A stretch of DNA of 64,000 nucleotides, taken from contig NZ_JAFBDS010000003.1 in assembly GCF_016908375.1 (NCBI RefSeq), positions 186,001-250,000 on the forward strand, read 5' to 3'. Numbering within the stretch: position 1 is the first letter of the stretch; each line of letters starts with the position of its first letter. Under the pieces are notes generated by a model that did not search any database, was not told where the DNA came from, and worked only from the letters and a program-made list of their open reading frames with translations. A program made the position numbers and the translations under genes. This document shows, piece after piece, positions 7,666 to 15,942 of this stretch. This stretch comes from Amphibacillus cookii (lineage in GTDB: Bacteria > Bacillota > Bacilli > Bacillales > Amphibacillaceae).

Positions 7666-8886
7666 ATGAATATTCAAACGGGCGATTTTTTTTGGCCAAC
7701 AACATTAAAAGACCCACCTATTTACCCAACTTTACAAGATCATTTAACTTGTGATGTGTTAATTATTGGAGGTGGAAGCAGTGGTGCTCAGATGGCTTAT
7801 CAATTAGCCGACTCTCAATTAACTGTTGCGTTAATCGAAAAAAATCAAATAGCATCAGGAAGCACAAGTGCAAATACAGCACTGATTCAATATGCCGGCG
7901 AACGCTCTTTTACAACATTAGCCCATACATTTGGTCGCGAGATGATGAAGCAACATCTGAATTTATGTCGAAATGCAATTAACGAAATTGAAGAAACCTG
8001 TAGCAAGCTTACGATCAAACCAGATTTTGAACGTAAAGATTCATTGTATTTCACAACTAAACCTGAGGACTTACAAGATATTGAACAGGAATATCAAGTG
8101 CTTCGCGCAGAAAATTGTCCTGTAGAATTATTAACTGAAACAGATATTAGCGATCGATATCCCTTTAAAAAAGCAGGCGCACTTTATTACAAAAATGACG
8201 CGCAACTTAACCCTTATCTTTACACCCACGGTTTAATTCAATCCGCTTCACAAAAAGGGGTTCAAATTTTTGAGCAAACGGAAATGAATGGTCATAGACA
8301 TCACAATAACGGGGTTACGATTACGACTAAAAATGGTTTTCATATTGAAACCAAAAAAGTTGTTTACTGTTGTGGCTATGAAGGAGTGGAATTGAAAAAC
8401 GATAAAAACATTTCCTTTGTAAGCACTTATACAGTTACCACAAAACCGGTTGATCCGAATTTGTTTTGGTATAATCGTACATTGATATGGGAAACCGCAC
8501 GTCCTTACACTTATCTACGTACCACATCAGACCATCGAGTTATTATTGGTGGCCTCGATGAAACGACAACCTACCCTAATCAAAGAGATGCCAAACTTAT
8601 TCACAAACGTGATCAGCTTATAGATAAATTCAATCTTTTATTTCCTGACATCTCCATTGAACCTGACTCATATTTAACCGCTCATTATGGTGGGACAATG
8701 GACGGATTACCGATTATAGGCGAATACTTATCGTTTCCAAACAGCTATTTTGTTTTTGCATTTGGTGATAATGGGTTGGTTTATAGTCAAGTCTTAACAA
8801 AGATAATAGCTGATGAATTAATAAATGGCGTCAGTGAGGACTTGTTTATTTATCGTCAAGACCGACCACTACTTATTAAGCACTGA
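7666..8886 (+). CDS. FAD-dependent oxidoreductase, DAO (glycine/D-amino acid oxidase) family
   Basis: About 406 aa. Residues 25-50 hold the Rossmann FAD loop LIIGGGSSGAQMAY, followed by an acidic strand end and the SGSTSANTAL segment common to sarcosine/glycine oxidase-like enzymes. The C-terminal part has TMDGLPIIGEY and FAFGDNGLVYS, the second FAD contact. It likely oxidises an amine or amino acid; the substrate cannot be told. I use the ATG at 7666, five bases after the AGAGGTG site, not the GTG that overlaps that site. The repeat array follows 14 bases after the stop. Confidence 0.85.
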   Translation: MNIQTGDFFWPTTLKDPPIYPTLQDHLTCDVLIIGGGSSGAQMAYQLADSQLTVALIEKNQIASGSTSANTALIQYAGERSFTTLAHTFGREMMKQHLNLCRNAINEIEETCSKLTIKPDFERKDSLYFTTKPEDLQDIEQEYQVLRAENCPVELLTETDISDRYPFKKAGALYYKNDAQLNPYLYTHGLIQSASQKGVQIFEQTEMNGHRHHNNGVTITTKNGFHIETKKVVYCCGYEGVELKNDKNISFVSTYTVTTKPVDPNLFWYNRTLIWETARPYTYLRTTSDHRVIIGGLDETTTYPNQRDAKLIHKRDQLIDKFNLLFPDISIEPDSYLTAHYGGTMDGLPIIGEYLSFPNSYFVFAFGDNGLVYSQVLTKIIADELINGVSEDLFIYRQDRPLLIKH

Positions 8887-8899
8887 AGACTATTTTTAT

Positions 8900-9210
8900 T
8901 TTTCATGCGGAATTTTTACTTTTCGTCCGTTCGCATGATACTTTCATGCGATTTCCTCGCTTTTCGTGCGAACTCGTTATACTTTCATGCGATTTCCTCA
9001 CTTTTCGTGCGAACTCGTTATACTTTCATGCGATTTCCTCACTTTTCGTGCGAACTCGTTATACTTTCATGCGATTTCCTCGCTTTTCGTGCGAACGCAT
9101 GATACTTTCATGCGAATTCTTCACTTTTCGTGCGAACTCGCAATACTTTCATGCGATTTCTTCACTTTTCGTGCGAACGCATGCGAAATTCTTCTTTTTC
9201 GTGCGTTCTC
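8900..9210. repeat. tandem array of 41-bp repeats (array 1)
   Basis: Seven consecutive units start at 8900, 8941, 8982, 9023, 9064, 9105 and 9146, exactly 41 bp apart, with a shortened eighth after 9187. Each unit has two related half-sites, TTTCATGCGA and TTTCGTGCGA, spaced alternately 20 and 21 bp. The first and last units are degenerate. The array lies between two plus-strand genes. Short frames of 65-90 codons run through it in all frames only because of the repeat. Confidence 0.9.
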
Positions 9211-9283
9211 ATAGGTGATTAGATTTGTACATCACTCATTTTCATTCAAGGATATAGATTGATAACCTTTAATAAATTGCATA

Positions 9284-9303
9284 TTTCCGTTTTGAAACGG
9301 AAA
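9284..9303. promoter_or_regulatory. candidate operator of the cellobiose PTS operon
   Basis: A perfect 9-bp inverted repeat, TTTCCGTTT and AAACGGAAA with two bases between, about 80 bases upstream of the first PTS gene. It is a likely binding site for the LicR-like activator coded at 12960, by position only. Confidence 0.45.
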
Positions 9304-9318
9304 AACTACACGTGGTAA

Positions 9319-9332
9319 TGGAAGCGCTTCTA
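9319..9332 (+). promoter_or_regulatory. cre-like site
   Basis: TGGAAGCGCTTCTA agrees with the CcpA consensus TGWAANCGNTNWCA at 11 of 14 positions and has the palindromic core GAAGCGCTTC. It lies 52 bases before the PTS IIB start, as expected for carbon catabolite repression. Confidence 0.55.
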
Positions 9333-9383
9333 AAATACAATGCAATGTAAGAGGCACATACCAATCTAAAAGGAGGAATTAAA

Positions 9384-9692
9384 ATGAAAAGAATTTTGTT
9401 AGCATGTTCAGCTGGAATGTCAACGAGCCTACTTGTCTCCAAAATGGAGGAAGAAGCGAAAGAACGTGGTATCGACACAAAAATTTGGGCTGTCGCTCAA
9501 GACAAAGCGACAGAGGAAATGAAAGAAGCTGATGTACTTTTACTCGGTCCACAAATGCGCTTTATGAAAAAGAAATTAGAAGGACCAGCTCAAGAACAAG
9601 GTATCCCTCTAGACGTTATTGATCCTGTGTCTTATGGTCGGATTAACGGTAAAGCCGTATTGGACAAAGCTCTTGAACTAATTGGTGATTAA
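9384..9692 (+). CDS. licB: PTS lactose/cellobiose-specific EIIB
   Basis: A 102-aa cytoplasmic phosphocarrier of the Lac family. It opens MKRILLACSAGMSTSLLV, with the phosphorylated cysteine at residue 8, and has the typical Rossmann-like alternation up to PVSYGRINGKAVLD. It passes phosphate from EIIA to the sugar carried by EIIC. It is the first gene of a IIB-IIC-IIA-hydrolase operon; the order matches B. subtilis licBCA. Strong AAAGGAGG site. A hairpin without T tract (9692-9717) separates it from the IIC gene. Confidence 0.9.
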   Translation: MKRILLACSAGMSTSLLVSKMEEEAKERGIDTKIWAVAQDKATEEMKEADVLLLGPQMRFMKKKLEGPAQEQGIPLDVIDPVSYGRINGKAVLDKALELIGD

Positions 9693-9743
9693 TGCTGACT
9701 AAATCTCATTTTAGTCAGCTAATAAATTAAAGGAGGAAACATT

Positions 9744-11024
9744 ATGAACACTTTTATGGAAAAACTAGAAAACGTGTTGATGCCTGTCGCAGACAAGTTA
9801 AATAATAATCGTTATTTATCAGCTCTGCGTAACGGATTTATGGTGGCGTTACCATTAATTATTTTTGGTTCTATCTTTGTGGTTATTGCTAACTTACCCT
9901 TTTTAGATGAACTTATTGGCGAAGAGGCCTTCGCCACTTATCAGGACGCCTTAGGACCAGCATCCGCTGCAACGTTAAGTATTATGGGGCTATTTGTTAT
10001 TCTAGGTATTGGTTATAAAATGGTCGAGCAAAGAGAGGGCGAGTCCATTTACGGGGCCGTTGTTGCACTTGGTGCTTTCTTGATTTTAACACCTCAGGTT
10101 GTAGATGAAGTCGGTGGTGTAATCCCGACATCCGCTTTAGGTGCAGAAGGTATGTTTCTAGGTATATTCACTGCTTTTATTGCAGCCGAATTATATCAGC
10201 ACTTCGTTAATCGTAAATTAACTATTAAAATGCCTGCCGGTGTTCCAAGTGCTGTAGCACGTTCGTTTAGTGCACTTATTCCAATTACTTTAACCCTAGC
10301 TATTTTCTTACTTGTCCGTATTATCTTTAGCTATACACCGTTTGAAACCGTACAAAATTTTATCTATACTATCGTTCAAGAACCATTAACTGCATTAGGT
10401 AGTGGGTTACCTGCTACCATAGTCGCCGTCTTATTAATACAAGTCTTCTGGTTCTTTGGCTTACACGGTCAAATTATTATTAACTCGGTACTTGATCCGA
10501 TTTGGTTTGCACTTAATGATCAAAACTACCAAGCTTTCCAAGCAGGTGAGGAGTTACCGAATATTGTAACAAAACCGTTTATTGATACTTTTATTGTAGG
10601 TATTGGTGGATCTGGTATGACGCTAGCTGTTCTTATTGCAATATTTATTGTAGCAAAGAGTAGACAAATGCGCGAGTTAGGTAAACTCGGTATTGGCTCA
10701 GGTGTATTTAATGTTAATGAACCTGTTATCTTTGGTTTACCGATTATTATGAATCCACTCGTTATTATCCCGTGGTTATTAGCTCCGGTTGTTGTAGCCA
10801 TTGTCACTTATTTCTGTATGTCTATCGGTTTTGTACCAAGGACAACTGGGGTTGTCGTCCCATGGACCACACCAGCTCTTCTAAGTGGTTATTTAGCAAC
10901 GGGTAATAATATTATGGGTGGTGTTATGCAACTGATTAACATGGCCATTGTCTTTGTGATTTGGTTACCATTCTTAAAAATTATGGATAACCAGTATTAC
11001 GAGAATGAAAGAACGGCTAAATAA
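9744..11024 (+). CDS. licC: PTS lactose/cellobiose-specific EIIC
   Basis: A 426-aa membrane permease with about ten hydrophobic helices. It shows the Lac-family features ALRNGFMVALPLIIFGSIF at the N-terminus, WFFGLHGQIIINSVLDPIW in the middle and the NVNEPVIFGLPIIMNP motif near residue 325, part of the substrate pocket. It imports a beta-glucoside or cello-oligosaccharide with phosphorylation. Ribosome binding site AAAGGAGG. Downstream, a terminator-like hairpin separates it from the IIA gene. Confidence 0.93.
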   Translation: MNTFMEKLENVLMPVADKLNNNRYLSALRNGFMVALPLIIFGSIFVVIANLPFLDELIGEEAFATYQDALGPASAATLSIMGLFVILGIGYKMVEQREGESIYGAVVALGAFLILTPQVVDEVGGVIPTSALGAEGMFLGIFTAFIAAELYQHFVNRKLTIKMPAGVPSAVARSFSALIPITLTLAIFLLVRIIFSYTPFETVQNFIYTIVQEPLTALGSGLPATIVAVLLIQVFWFFGLHGQIIINSVLDPIWFALNDQNYQAFQAGEELPNIVTKPFIDTFIVGIGGSGMTLAVLIAIFIVAKSRQMRELGKLGIGSGVFNVNEPVIFGLPIIMNPLVIIPWLLAPVVVAIVTYFCMSIGFVPRTTGVVVPWTTPALLSGYLATGNNIMGGVMQLINMAIVFVIWLPFLKIMDNQYYENERTAK

Positions 11025-11035
11025 ATGAATAATAG

Positions 11036-11070
11036 GATACGTATTTCTTTTCTCTAAAGAAATACGTATC
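11036..11070 (+). terminator. intercistronic terminator/processing hairpin
   Basis: A perfect 15-bp stem, GATACGTATTTCTTT with its complement, loop TCTCT, followed by TCTTTTC. It lies inside the operon between IIC and IIA, so it should cause partial termination or protect the upstream message. Confidence 0.65.
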
Positions 11071-11106
11071 TCTTTTCACAGACTTTTAACTTAGGGGGAC
11101 AATACA

Positions 11107-11415
11107 ATGGAACAAACAATCACTGAAATTGCATTCCAAATTATTTTATATGCTGGAAATGGTAAATCAAGTGCAATGGAAGCCATTCAAGAAGCAAAAG
11201 AAGGCAATTTTGATGCCGCAGATGAGAAAATCAAAGAGGCAAATGAAGAGCTCGGTAAAGCGCATAAATTTCAAACGACACTACTACAAGAAGAAGCGCG
11301 TGGCGATGGTCAAACCGTTAATATTATCCTAATTCACTCACAAGATCACTTAATGACTTCAATGACAGTAAGAGATCTAGCCATTGAAATTATTGAAATT
11401 TACCGTAATAAATAA
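11107..11415 (+). CDS. licA: PTS lactose/cellobiose-specific EIIA
   Basis: A 102-aa all-helical phosphocarrier. The phosphorylated histidine is at residue 77 in LIHSQDHLMT, the family signature, and the KAHKFQTTLLQEEA helix precedes it. It accepts phosphate from HPr and hands it to EIIB. Ribosome binding site AGGGGG upstream of the ATG. The hydrolase gene starts 13 bases after its stop. Confidence 0.9.
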   Translation: MEQTITEIAFQIILYAGNGKSSAMEAIQEAKEGNFDAADEKIKEANEELGKAHKFQTTLLQEEARGDGQTVNIILIHSQDHLMTSMTVRDLAIEIIEIYRNK

Positions 11416-11428
11416 GGAGGATGCATAT

Positions 11429-12814
11429 ATGACTGTAACATATCAATTTCCAGAAAATTTTTGGTGGGGTAGTGCAGCTTCAGCAACACAGACAGAGGGC
11501 TCTAATAATGGCGTGAAAGGCAAGGATATCTGGGATCAATGGTTTGCAACTGAACCCAATCGTTTCTTTGAAGGTGTTGGTCCTGGTGTCACTTCAGACT
11601 TTTACAATCGCTATAAAGAAGATATTAAAAATATGAAAGAAATCGGGCACAATACTTTTCGGATGTCTATCTCTTGGGCCCGTCTTATTCCAGGTGGTCG
11701 AGGTGACGTAAATCAGGAGGCCGTTACCTTTTATAATCAAGTCATTGACGAATTGCTTGCCAATGATATTGAACCATTTGTTAACTTATTTCACTTCGAT
11801 ATGCCTTTTGAACTTCAAGAATTAGGTGGATGGGAAAATAGAGAAGTGATTAATGATTACGTCAATTACGCTAGAACAGCTTTTGACTTATTTGGCGATC
11901 GAATAAAAACGTGGTTTACTTTTAATGAACCCATCGTCCCCGTTGAAGGTGGCTATTTATATGATTTTCATTACCCTAATATCGTTGATGCTAAGCGAGC
12001 CATTCAAGTGGCTTATCACACGATGATCGCCCATGCTAAAGCTGTTGAAGCTTATCATAAAGATTATAATGGAAAGATCGGGATTGTATTGAACTTAACG
12101 CCCTCTTATCCACGGAGCCAAAACCCTGCTGACCTTAAGGCTTCTCATATTTGCGACTTATTTTTTAATCGAAGCTTTCTTGATCCAGCTGTGAAAGGTG
12201 AATATCCAGAAGATCTAATTAAGCTTTTAGAAGAACACGGACACCTTCCTGTAACCGAACCCGGTGATCAACACTTATTAAAAGCAAACACTGTTGATCT
12301 ACTCGGTGTGAATTATTATCAACCAAGACGAGTAAAAGCTAAAGATAGTTTACCTAATCCGTATAGTCCATTTATGCCTGACTGGTTCTTTGACAATTAC
12401 GAAATGCCCGGACGCAAAATGAATCCTTATCGCGGCTGGGAAATTTATGAAAAAGGCATCTATGATATTATGATGAATTTGAAACAGAGCTATGGTAATA
12501 TTGAATCCTTTATTTCTGAAAATGGTATGGGTGTACAAAACGAAGAAAGATTCCTTAATAATGGGCGAATTGAAGATGACTATCGGATTGACTTTATTAA
12601 AGAGCATTTAAAATGGCTACACAAAGCTATAGAAGAAGGTTGTAATGTGAAGGGTTATCATCTGTGGACGTTTATGGACAACTGGTCTTGGATGAACGCT
12701 TATAAAAATCGGTACGGCTTTTTCTCTGTTGACCTAAAAACGCAAACGCGGACAGCTAAGAAAAGTGCTTCTTGGTTCGCAGAAGTTTCACAACAAAACG
12801 GCTTTAATGATTAG
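11429..12814 (+). CDS. GH1 6-phospho-beta-glucosidase
   Basis: A 461-aa glycoside hydrolase of family 1. The acid/base glutamate is at about residue 167 in FTFNEP and the nucleophile at about 364 in ISENGMG; the N-terminus has FWWGSAASATQTEG. It should cleave the 6-phosphorylated disaccharide made by the PTS next to it to glucose 6-phosphate and glucose or an aglycone. I choose the ATG at 11429, eight bases after AAGGAGG; the longer frame would overlap the IIA gene. B. subtilis lic uses a GH4 enzyme at this point, so the operon differs there. Confidence 0.9.
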   Translation: MTVTYQFPENFWWGSAASATQTEGSNNGVKGKDIWDQWFATEPNRFFEGVGPGVTSDFYNRYKEDIKNMKEIGHNTFRMSISWARLIPGGRGDVNQEAVTFYNQVIDELLANDIEPFVNLFHFDMPFELQELGGWENREVINDYVNYARTAFDLFGDRIKTWFTFNEPIVPVEGGYLYDFHYPNIVDAKRAIQVAYHTMIAHAKAVEAYHKDYNGKIGIVLNLTPSYPRSQNPADLKASHICDLFFNRSFLDPAVKGEYPEDLIKLLEEHGHLPVTEPGDQHLLKANTVDLLGVNYYQPRRVKAKDSLPNPYSPFMPDWFFDNYEMPGRKMNPYRGWEIYEKGIYDIMMNLKQSYGNIESFISENGMGVQNEERFLNNGRIEDDYRIDFIKEHLKWLHKAIEEGCNVKGYHLWTFMDNWSWMNAYKNRYGFFSVDLKTQTRTAKKSASWFAEVSQQNGFND

Positions 12815-12829
12815 CGGTGAATGAAACAT

Positions 12830-12855
12830 AGCGTAGCAATTTTTATTGCTACGCT
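12830..12855 (+). terminator. terminator of the cellobiose PTS operon
   Basis: AGCGTAGCAAT pairs with ATTGCTACGCT and is followed by a short TTT tract, 16 bases after the hydrolase stop. Confidence 0.8.
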
Positions 12856-12959
12856 TTTGCACTTCATATAATAAACCCTTTGCCATATAGTTGATTTAGA
12901 TTTAAATCTCGCTATGATAAAGGTAGGTCTTTCATCCAAACAAAAAGGAGGGGTGACAA

Positions 12960-14903
12960 GTGAACAGTCGAGCGATTAAAATACTACGTGAATTATTGGC
13001 ATCAGACCAACCGATTACCAGTGACTACTTAGCCCATGTCCTTGATGTTTCTTCGAGAACCGTTCGTGATGACATAAAAGCACTTAATCATTCACTACAA
13101 ATGCACGGTGCAAAGATAAAGTCAACGCGCGGGACAGGTTACGAGTTACTCATTAATGACGACCAAAATTTCAGGCACTATTTAAATCAGTTTTTTAATC
13201 ATGTTTCACAAGAACAAGCATTGTTAGATTCACCTGATGCGCGGATTAAATACTTAGTTAAACGCTTTTTACTCGCAGAGCGTTACTTAAAGCTTGATGA
13301 TCTCTGTGATGAAATGCATATTAGCAAATCAACGATCCAAAGTGATCTCAGAAGTGTTAAAAAAATGTTAGAAAAACATGATATTTACCTCGATAAAAAA
13401 CCCAATTATGGACTCAAAGCAATCGGGAGTGAAGTTAAACTCAGATTTGCTATGTCTGAATACATTTTTGATAGAAGTGAGACAGGTTCTAAAACGATTT
13501 GGCAAGACCAATTAGCAACGATAGCAGATGCTGACAAAGAACAGTTAGATAAAGTGTGGACCGTCATTATTAATCAAATAAAAGAAAATCATATCTCATT
13601 AGCTGACATCGCGATAAACAATCTTTATATCCATATTGCCATTGCCTACAAACGAATAAAGAGCGGACATCATGTTTCTTTAATCAATCAAGAGTTTAAT
13701 GAAATCACGAAGCAGAAGGAATACCGTGTGGCTCATCATATCGTTCGTGCTGCTGAAGAGATATTCAGGGTCAAGTTCCCTCCTGAGGAAATCGCCTATA
13801 TTGCCATTCATTTACTTGGAACAAAGATGGTCAGTCAAACCAATATGAGTGAGGCAGAGCTTGAAAATATTATGGAAAAACAAATCCAAATCATGACCAC
13901 AAAAATATTAGATGCATTAGAAGCAAAAATGCATCTTGGTATACGTCATGATAAAGAATTACTAATTGGTTTAGGGCTTCATCTAAAACCAGCCATTAAT
14001 CGTTACAAATATGGGATGAATGTACGAAATCCAATGCTACAAGATATAAAGTTGAATTACCCTCTAGCTTTTGAAGCTGGCATTATCGCAGGTATGGTTT
14101 TGGAACAAGAAATGGCTGTTACCATCGATGAGAATGAAATTGGTTATATTGCATTGCATATTGGTGCAGCCATTGAACGAAAAAAAATGCAGTCCAGCCC
14201 CATGCGCTGTTACATCGTTTGTGCCTCTGGACTAGGCAGTGCCCACCTCATTAAATATAAATTAAAAGCCGTATTTGGCTCTCGAATTGAAGTGATGGGC
14301 ACAACAGAATACTATAAGCTTAAACAGATCCCTTTTGACAAAACTGATTTCATCGTTAGCTCTGTACCGATTAATGAGGATCTAACCGTGCCTGTCATTG
14401 ATGTTAATGCGATATTATCTGATAAAGACATCGCAAAAATCGGGGCATTTGTCGAGGAAGATACTGACCGTGTTTTTGAATATATTCAAGAGGATCTCCT
14501 GTTCTTAAGCAAAGATTTACAAACACAAGATGAAGTACTCACCTTCTTAGTTGATCAAGTCAATAAGACAACGCCGTTACCGGATGACTATTTAAAACGC
14601 ATTTATGAACGTGAAGAGATTGCACCAACGGCGTATGGTAATCTTATTGCCATCCCTCATCCGATTACAGCACAAACAGATCACACGTTCTTAACGATCT
14701 GCACACTTAAAAAACCAATTGACTGGGCAGATAAACGGGTACAATTTATTTGTTTATTGAATGTCGAAAAAGATAGTAAAGAAGATTTACAGCATATGTA
14801 TGAAATGCTCGGTAAGATGGTCGATAATCCTAGTTTAATTCAGCAATTGATTCACTGCAAAAATTATCGAGATTTCATTAATACATTGCTAGCGCAGAAT
14901 TAA
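12960..14903 (+). CDS. licR: PRD-containing transcriptional regulator with EIIB and EIIA domains, LicR-like
   Basis: A 647-aa multidomain activator. Order: N-terminal HTH (RAIKILRELLASDQPITSDYLA), a second HTH near residue 95-120, two PTS regulation domains (about 190-390, with histidines in YIHIAIAY, YIAIHLLG and YIALHIGA), a Bgl-like EIIB domain with cysteine in YIVCASGLGSAH near 420, and a fructose-type EIIA domain at the end (IAIPHPI near 560). Such proteins sense PTS flux through phosphorylation. GTG start after AAAAAGGAGG. Position right after the cellobiose operon suggests it controls that operon. Confidence 0.88.
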   Translation: MNSRAIKILRELLASDQPITSDYLAHVLDVSSRTVRDDIKALNHSLQMHGAKIKSTRGTGYELLINDDQNFRHYLNQFFNHVSQEQALLDSPDARIKYLVKRFLLAERYLKLDDLCDEMHISKSTIQSDLRSVKKMLEKHDIYLDKKPNYGLKAIGSEVKLRFAMSEYIFDRSETGSKTIWQDQLATIADADKEQLDKVWTVIINQIKENHISLADIAINNLYIHIAIAYKRIKSGHHVSLINQEFNEITKQKEYRVAHHIVRAAEEIFRVKFPPEEIAYIAIHLLGTKMVSQTNMSEAELENIMEKQIQIMTTKILDALEAKMHLGIRHDKELLIGLGLHLKPAINRYKYGMNVRNPMLQDIKLNYPLAFEAGIIAGMVLEQEMAVTIDENEIGYIALHIGAAIERKKMQSSPMRCYIVCASGLGSAHLIKYKLKAVFGSRIEVMGTTEYYKLKQIPFDKTDFIVSSVPINEDLTVPVIDVNAILSDKDIAKIGAFVEEDTDRVFEYIQEDLLFLSKDLQTQDEVLTFLVDQVNKTTPLPDDYLKRIYEREEIAPTAYGNLIAIPHPITAQTDHTFLTICTLKKPIDWADKRVQFICLLNVEKDSKEDLQHMYEMLGKMVDNPSLIQQLIHCKNYRDFINTLLAQN

Positions 14904-14977
14904 CAAGAGGCTTCTCCCTCCCTTTTAAATTCAATTTCTTAGTATCTCTTAAGATAACCTATTCATTTTTCATTTAA

Positions 14978-15009
14978 ACAACTACTACATGTAGCCCCGT
15001 AGTAGTTGT
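14978..15009 (+). terminator. terminator of the LicR-like gene
   Basis: ACAACTACTAC pairs with GTAGTAGTTGT and is followed by TTATTTTTAA, about 75 bases after the stop codon. Confidence 0.8.
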
Positions 15010-15050
15010 TTATTTTTAACTAATCTAATTTGTTCCACTCGATTTGGTAG

Positions 15051-15072
15051 AAGTTTAGATTAAACTTTATAC
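15051..15072 (+). promoter_or_regulatory. palindrome in a likely promoter of the mannosylglycerate-type operon
   Basis: AAGTTTA and TAAACTT form a 7-bp inverted repeat with GAT between. It lies in the spacer of a promoter read as TTGGTA, 17 bases, TTATAC. By position it could bind the PRD regulator coded at 19771; that is inference. Confidence 0.4.
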
Positions 15073-15096
15073 GAAGCTGAGCTATAGTGTAAATAT

Positions 15097-15110
15097 AGAA
15101 AGCGTTATCA
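15097..15110 (+). promoter_or_regulatory. cre site
   Basis: AGAAAGCGTTATCA matches the CcpA consensus TGWAANCGNTNWCA at 13 of 14 positions and sits between the likely promoter and the ribosome binding site, a typical place for repression by CcpA. Confidence 0.75.
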
Positions 15111-15127
15111 AAAAGGAGGGTGACAGG

Positions 15128-15577
15128 TTGCTTATTACAGAGAATCAAATTTATTTAGAGCAAACATTCAAAGATAGAGATGAGGTGCTAGCATTTATAG
15201 CTGAACAAGCCATAAACCAAGATGTCATCAACAATAAGACACTACTTTTTGATGACTTCATCGCTAGAGAAGATGAATATTCAACAGCGGTTCAAGAAGG
15301 AATTGCTATACCACATGCAAAAAGTGCAGCAGTTAAACAGGCAAAGCTTTATTTTGTCAGTTTAGAAGAGCCGATCAGCTGGGCATCACCTGATCAGTAC
15401 CAGGTAAAGGTTATCTTTGCCATCTTAGTTCCAAAGCAAGAATCTGGGACAAAACATATTGCTATTCTATCAGCACTGGCATCTCGGCTCATGGATGATG
15501 ACTTTCAAGAGTCGATCTTTGAAATTGACCAAGCATCACAAGTATTAAACTTACTAAAGGAAATGGAGGAGGTGTGA
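15128..15577 (+). CDS. PTS fructose-family EIIA
   Basis: A 149-aa EIIA of the fructose/mannitol fold. The phosphorylated histidine lies in GIAIPHAKSAAV near residue 62, followed by the conserved VSLEEPISWASPDQYQVKVIFAI. It has a TTG start nine bases after AAAAAGGAGGG. It is the first gene of an operon with IIB, IIC, a GH38 hydrolase, a regulator, a ROK kinase and manA. In E. coli MngA the same three domains are one chain; here they are separate. Confidence 0.88.
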   Translation: MLITENQIYLEQTFKDRDEVLAFIAEQAINQDVINNKTLLFDDFIAREDEYSTAVQEGIAIPHAKSAAVKQAKLYFVSLEEPISWASPDQYQVKVIFAILVPKQESGTKHIAILSALASRLMDDDFQESIFEIDQASQVLNLLKEMEEV

Positions 15578-15580
15578 ATA

Positions 15581-15907
15581 ATGAAATTTGTTGGTATTAC
15601 GTCATGTATTGCCGGACTTGCACACACACCCATGGCTGCTAAAGCACTCGAAAAAGCCGGAGTTAAACTTGGACATGAAGTGAAAATTGAACAGCAAGGC
15701 GCAATGGGGATTGTTAATCAATTGAAAGCTTCTGAAATTAGTGAAGCAGATGCTGTGATTATCGCAGCAGACCAATCTATTGAAGGTGAAGACCGATTTA
15801 AAGGTAAACCCATTATTCGAGTGAAATTAGGACAAGTCGTTTCTAACGGTGAAATAGTGTTAAGTAAAATCGCGAAAGCCATTGCAGATAAGAAAAAAAT
15901 GCATTAA
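15581..15907 (+). CDS. PTS fructose-family EIIB
   Basis: A 108-aa phosphocarrier with the cysteine at residue 9 in GITSCIAGLAHTPMAAKAL, the fructose-family IIB signature. The rest (HEVKIEQQGAMGIVNQL, DAVIIAADQSI) follows the family to the end. Its ATG lies three bases after the IIA stop, so the two are coupled. Confidence 0.9.
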   Translation: MKFVGITSCIAGLAHTPMAAKALEKAGVKLGHEVKIEQQGAMGIVNQLKASEISEADAVIIAADQSIEGEDRFKGKPIIRVKLGQVVSNGEIVLSKIAKAIADKKKMH

Positions 15908-15942
15908 ATAGCTAGCAAAGAAATAATTGAGGAGGGTTTTAA

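Noticed and set aside
8900-9210. CRISPR array
   Set aside because: The repeats are directly tandem and there are no variable spacers of equal length; no cas genes are nearby.
8905-9218. Three overlapping plus-strand frames of 65, 82 and 90 codons
   Set aside because: They exist only because the 41-bp repeat has no stops; the peptides are repeats of the same words in three frames, and none has a ribosome binding site.
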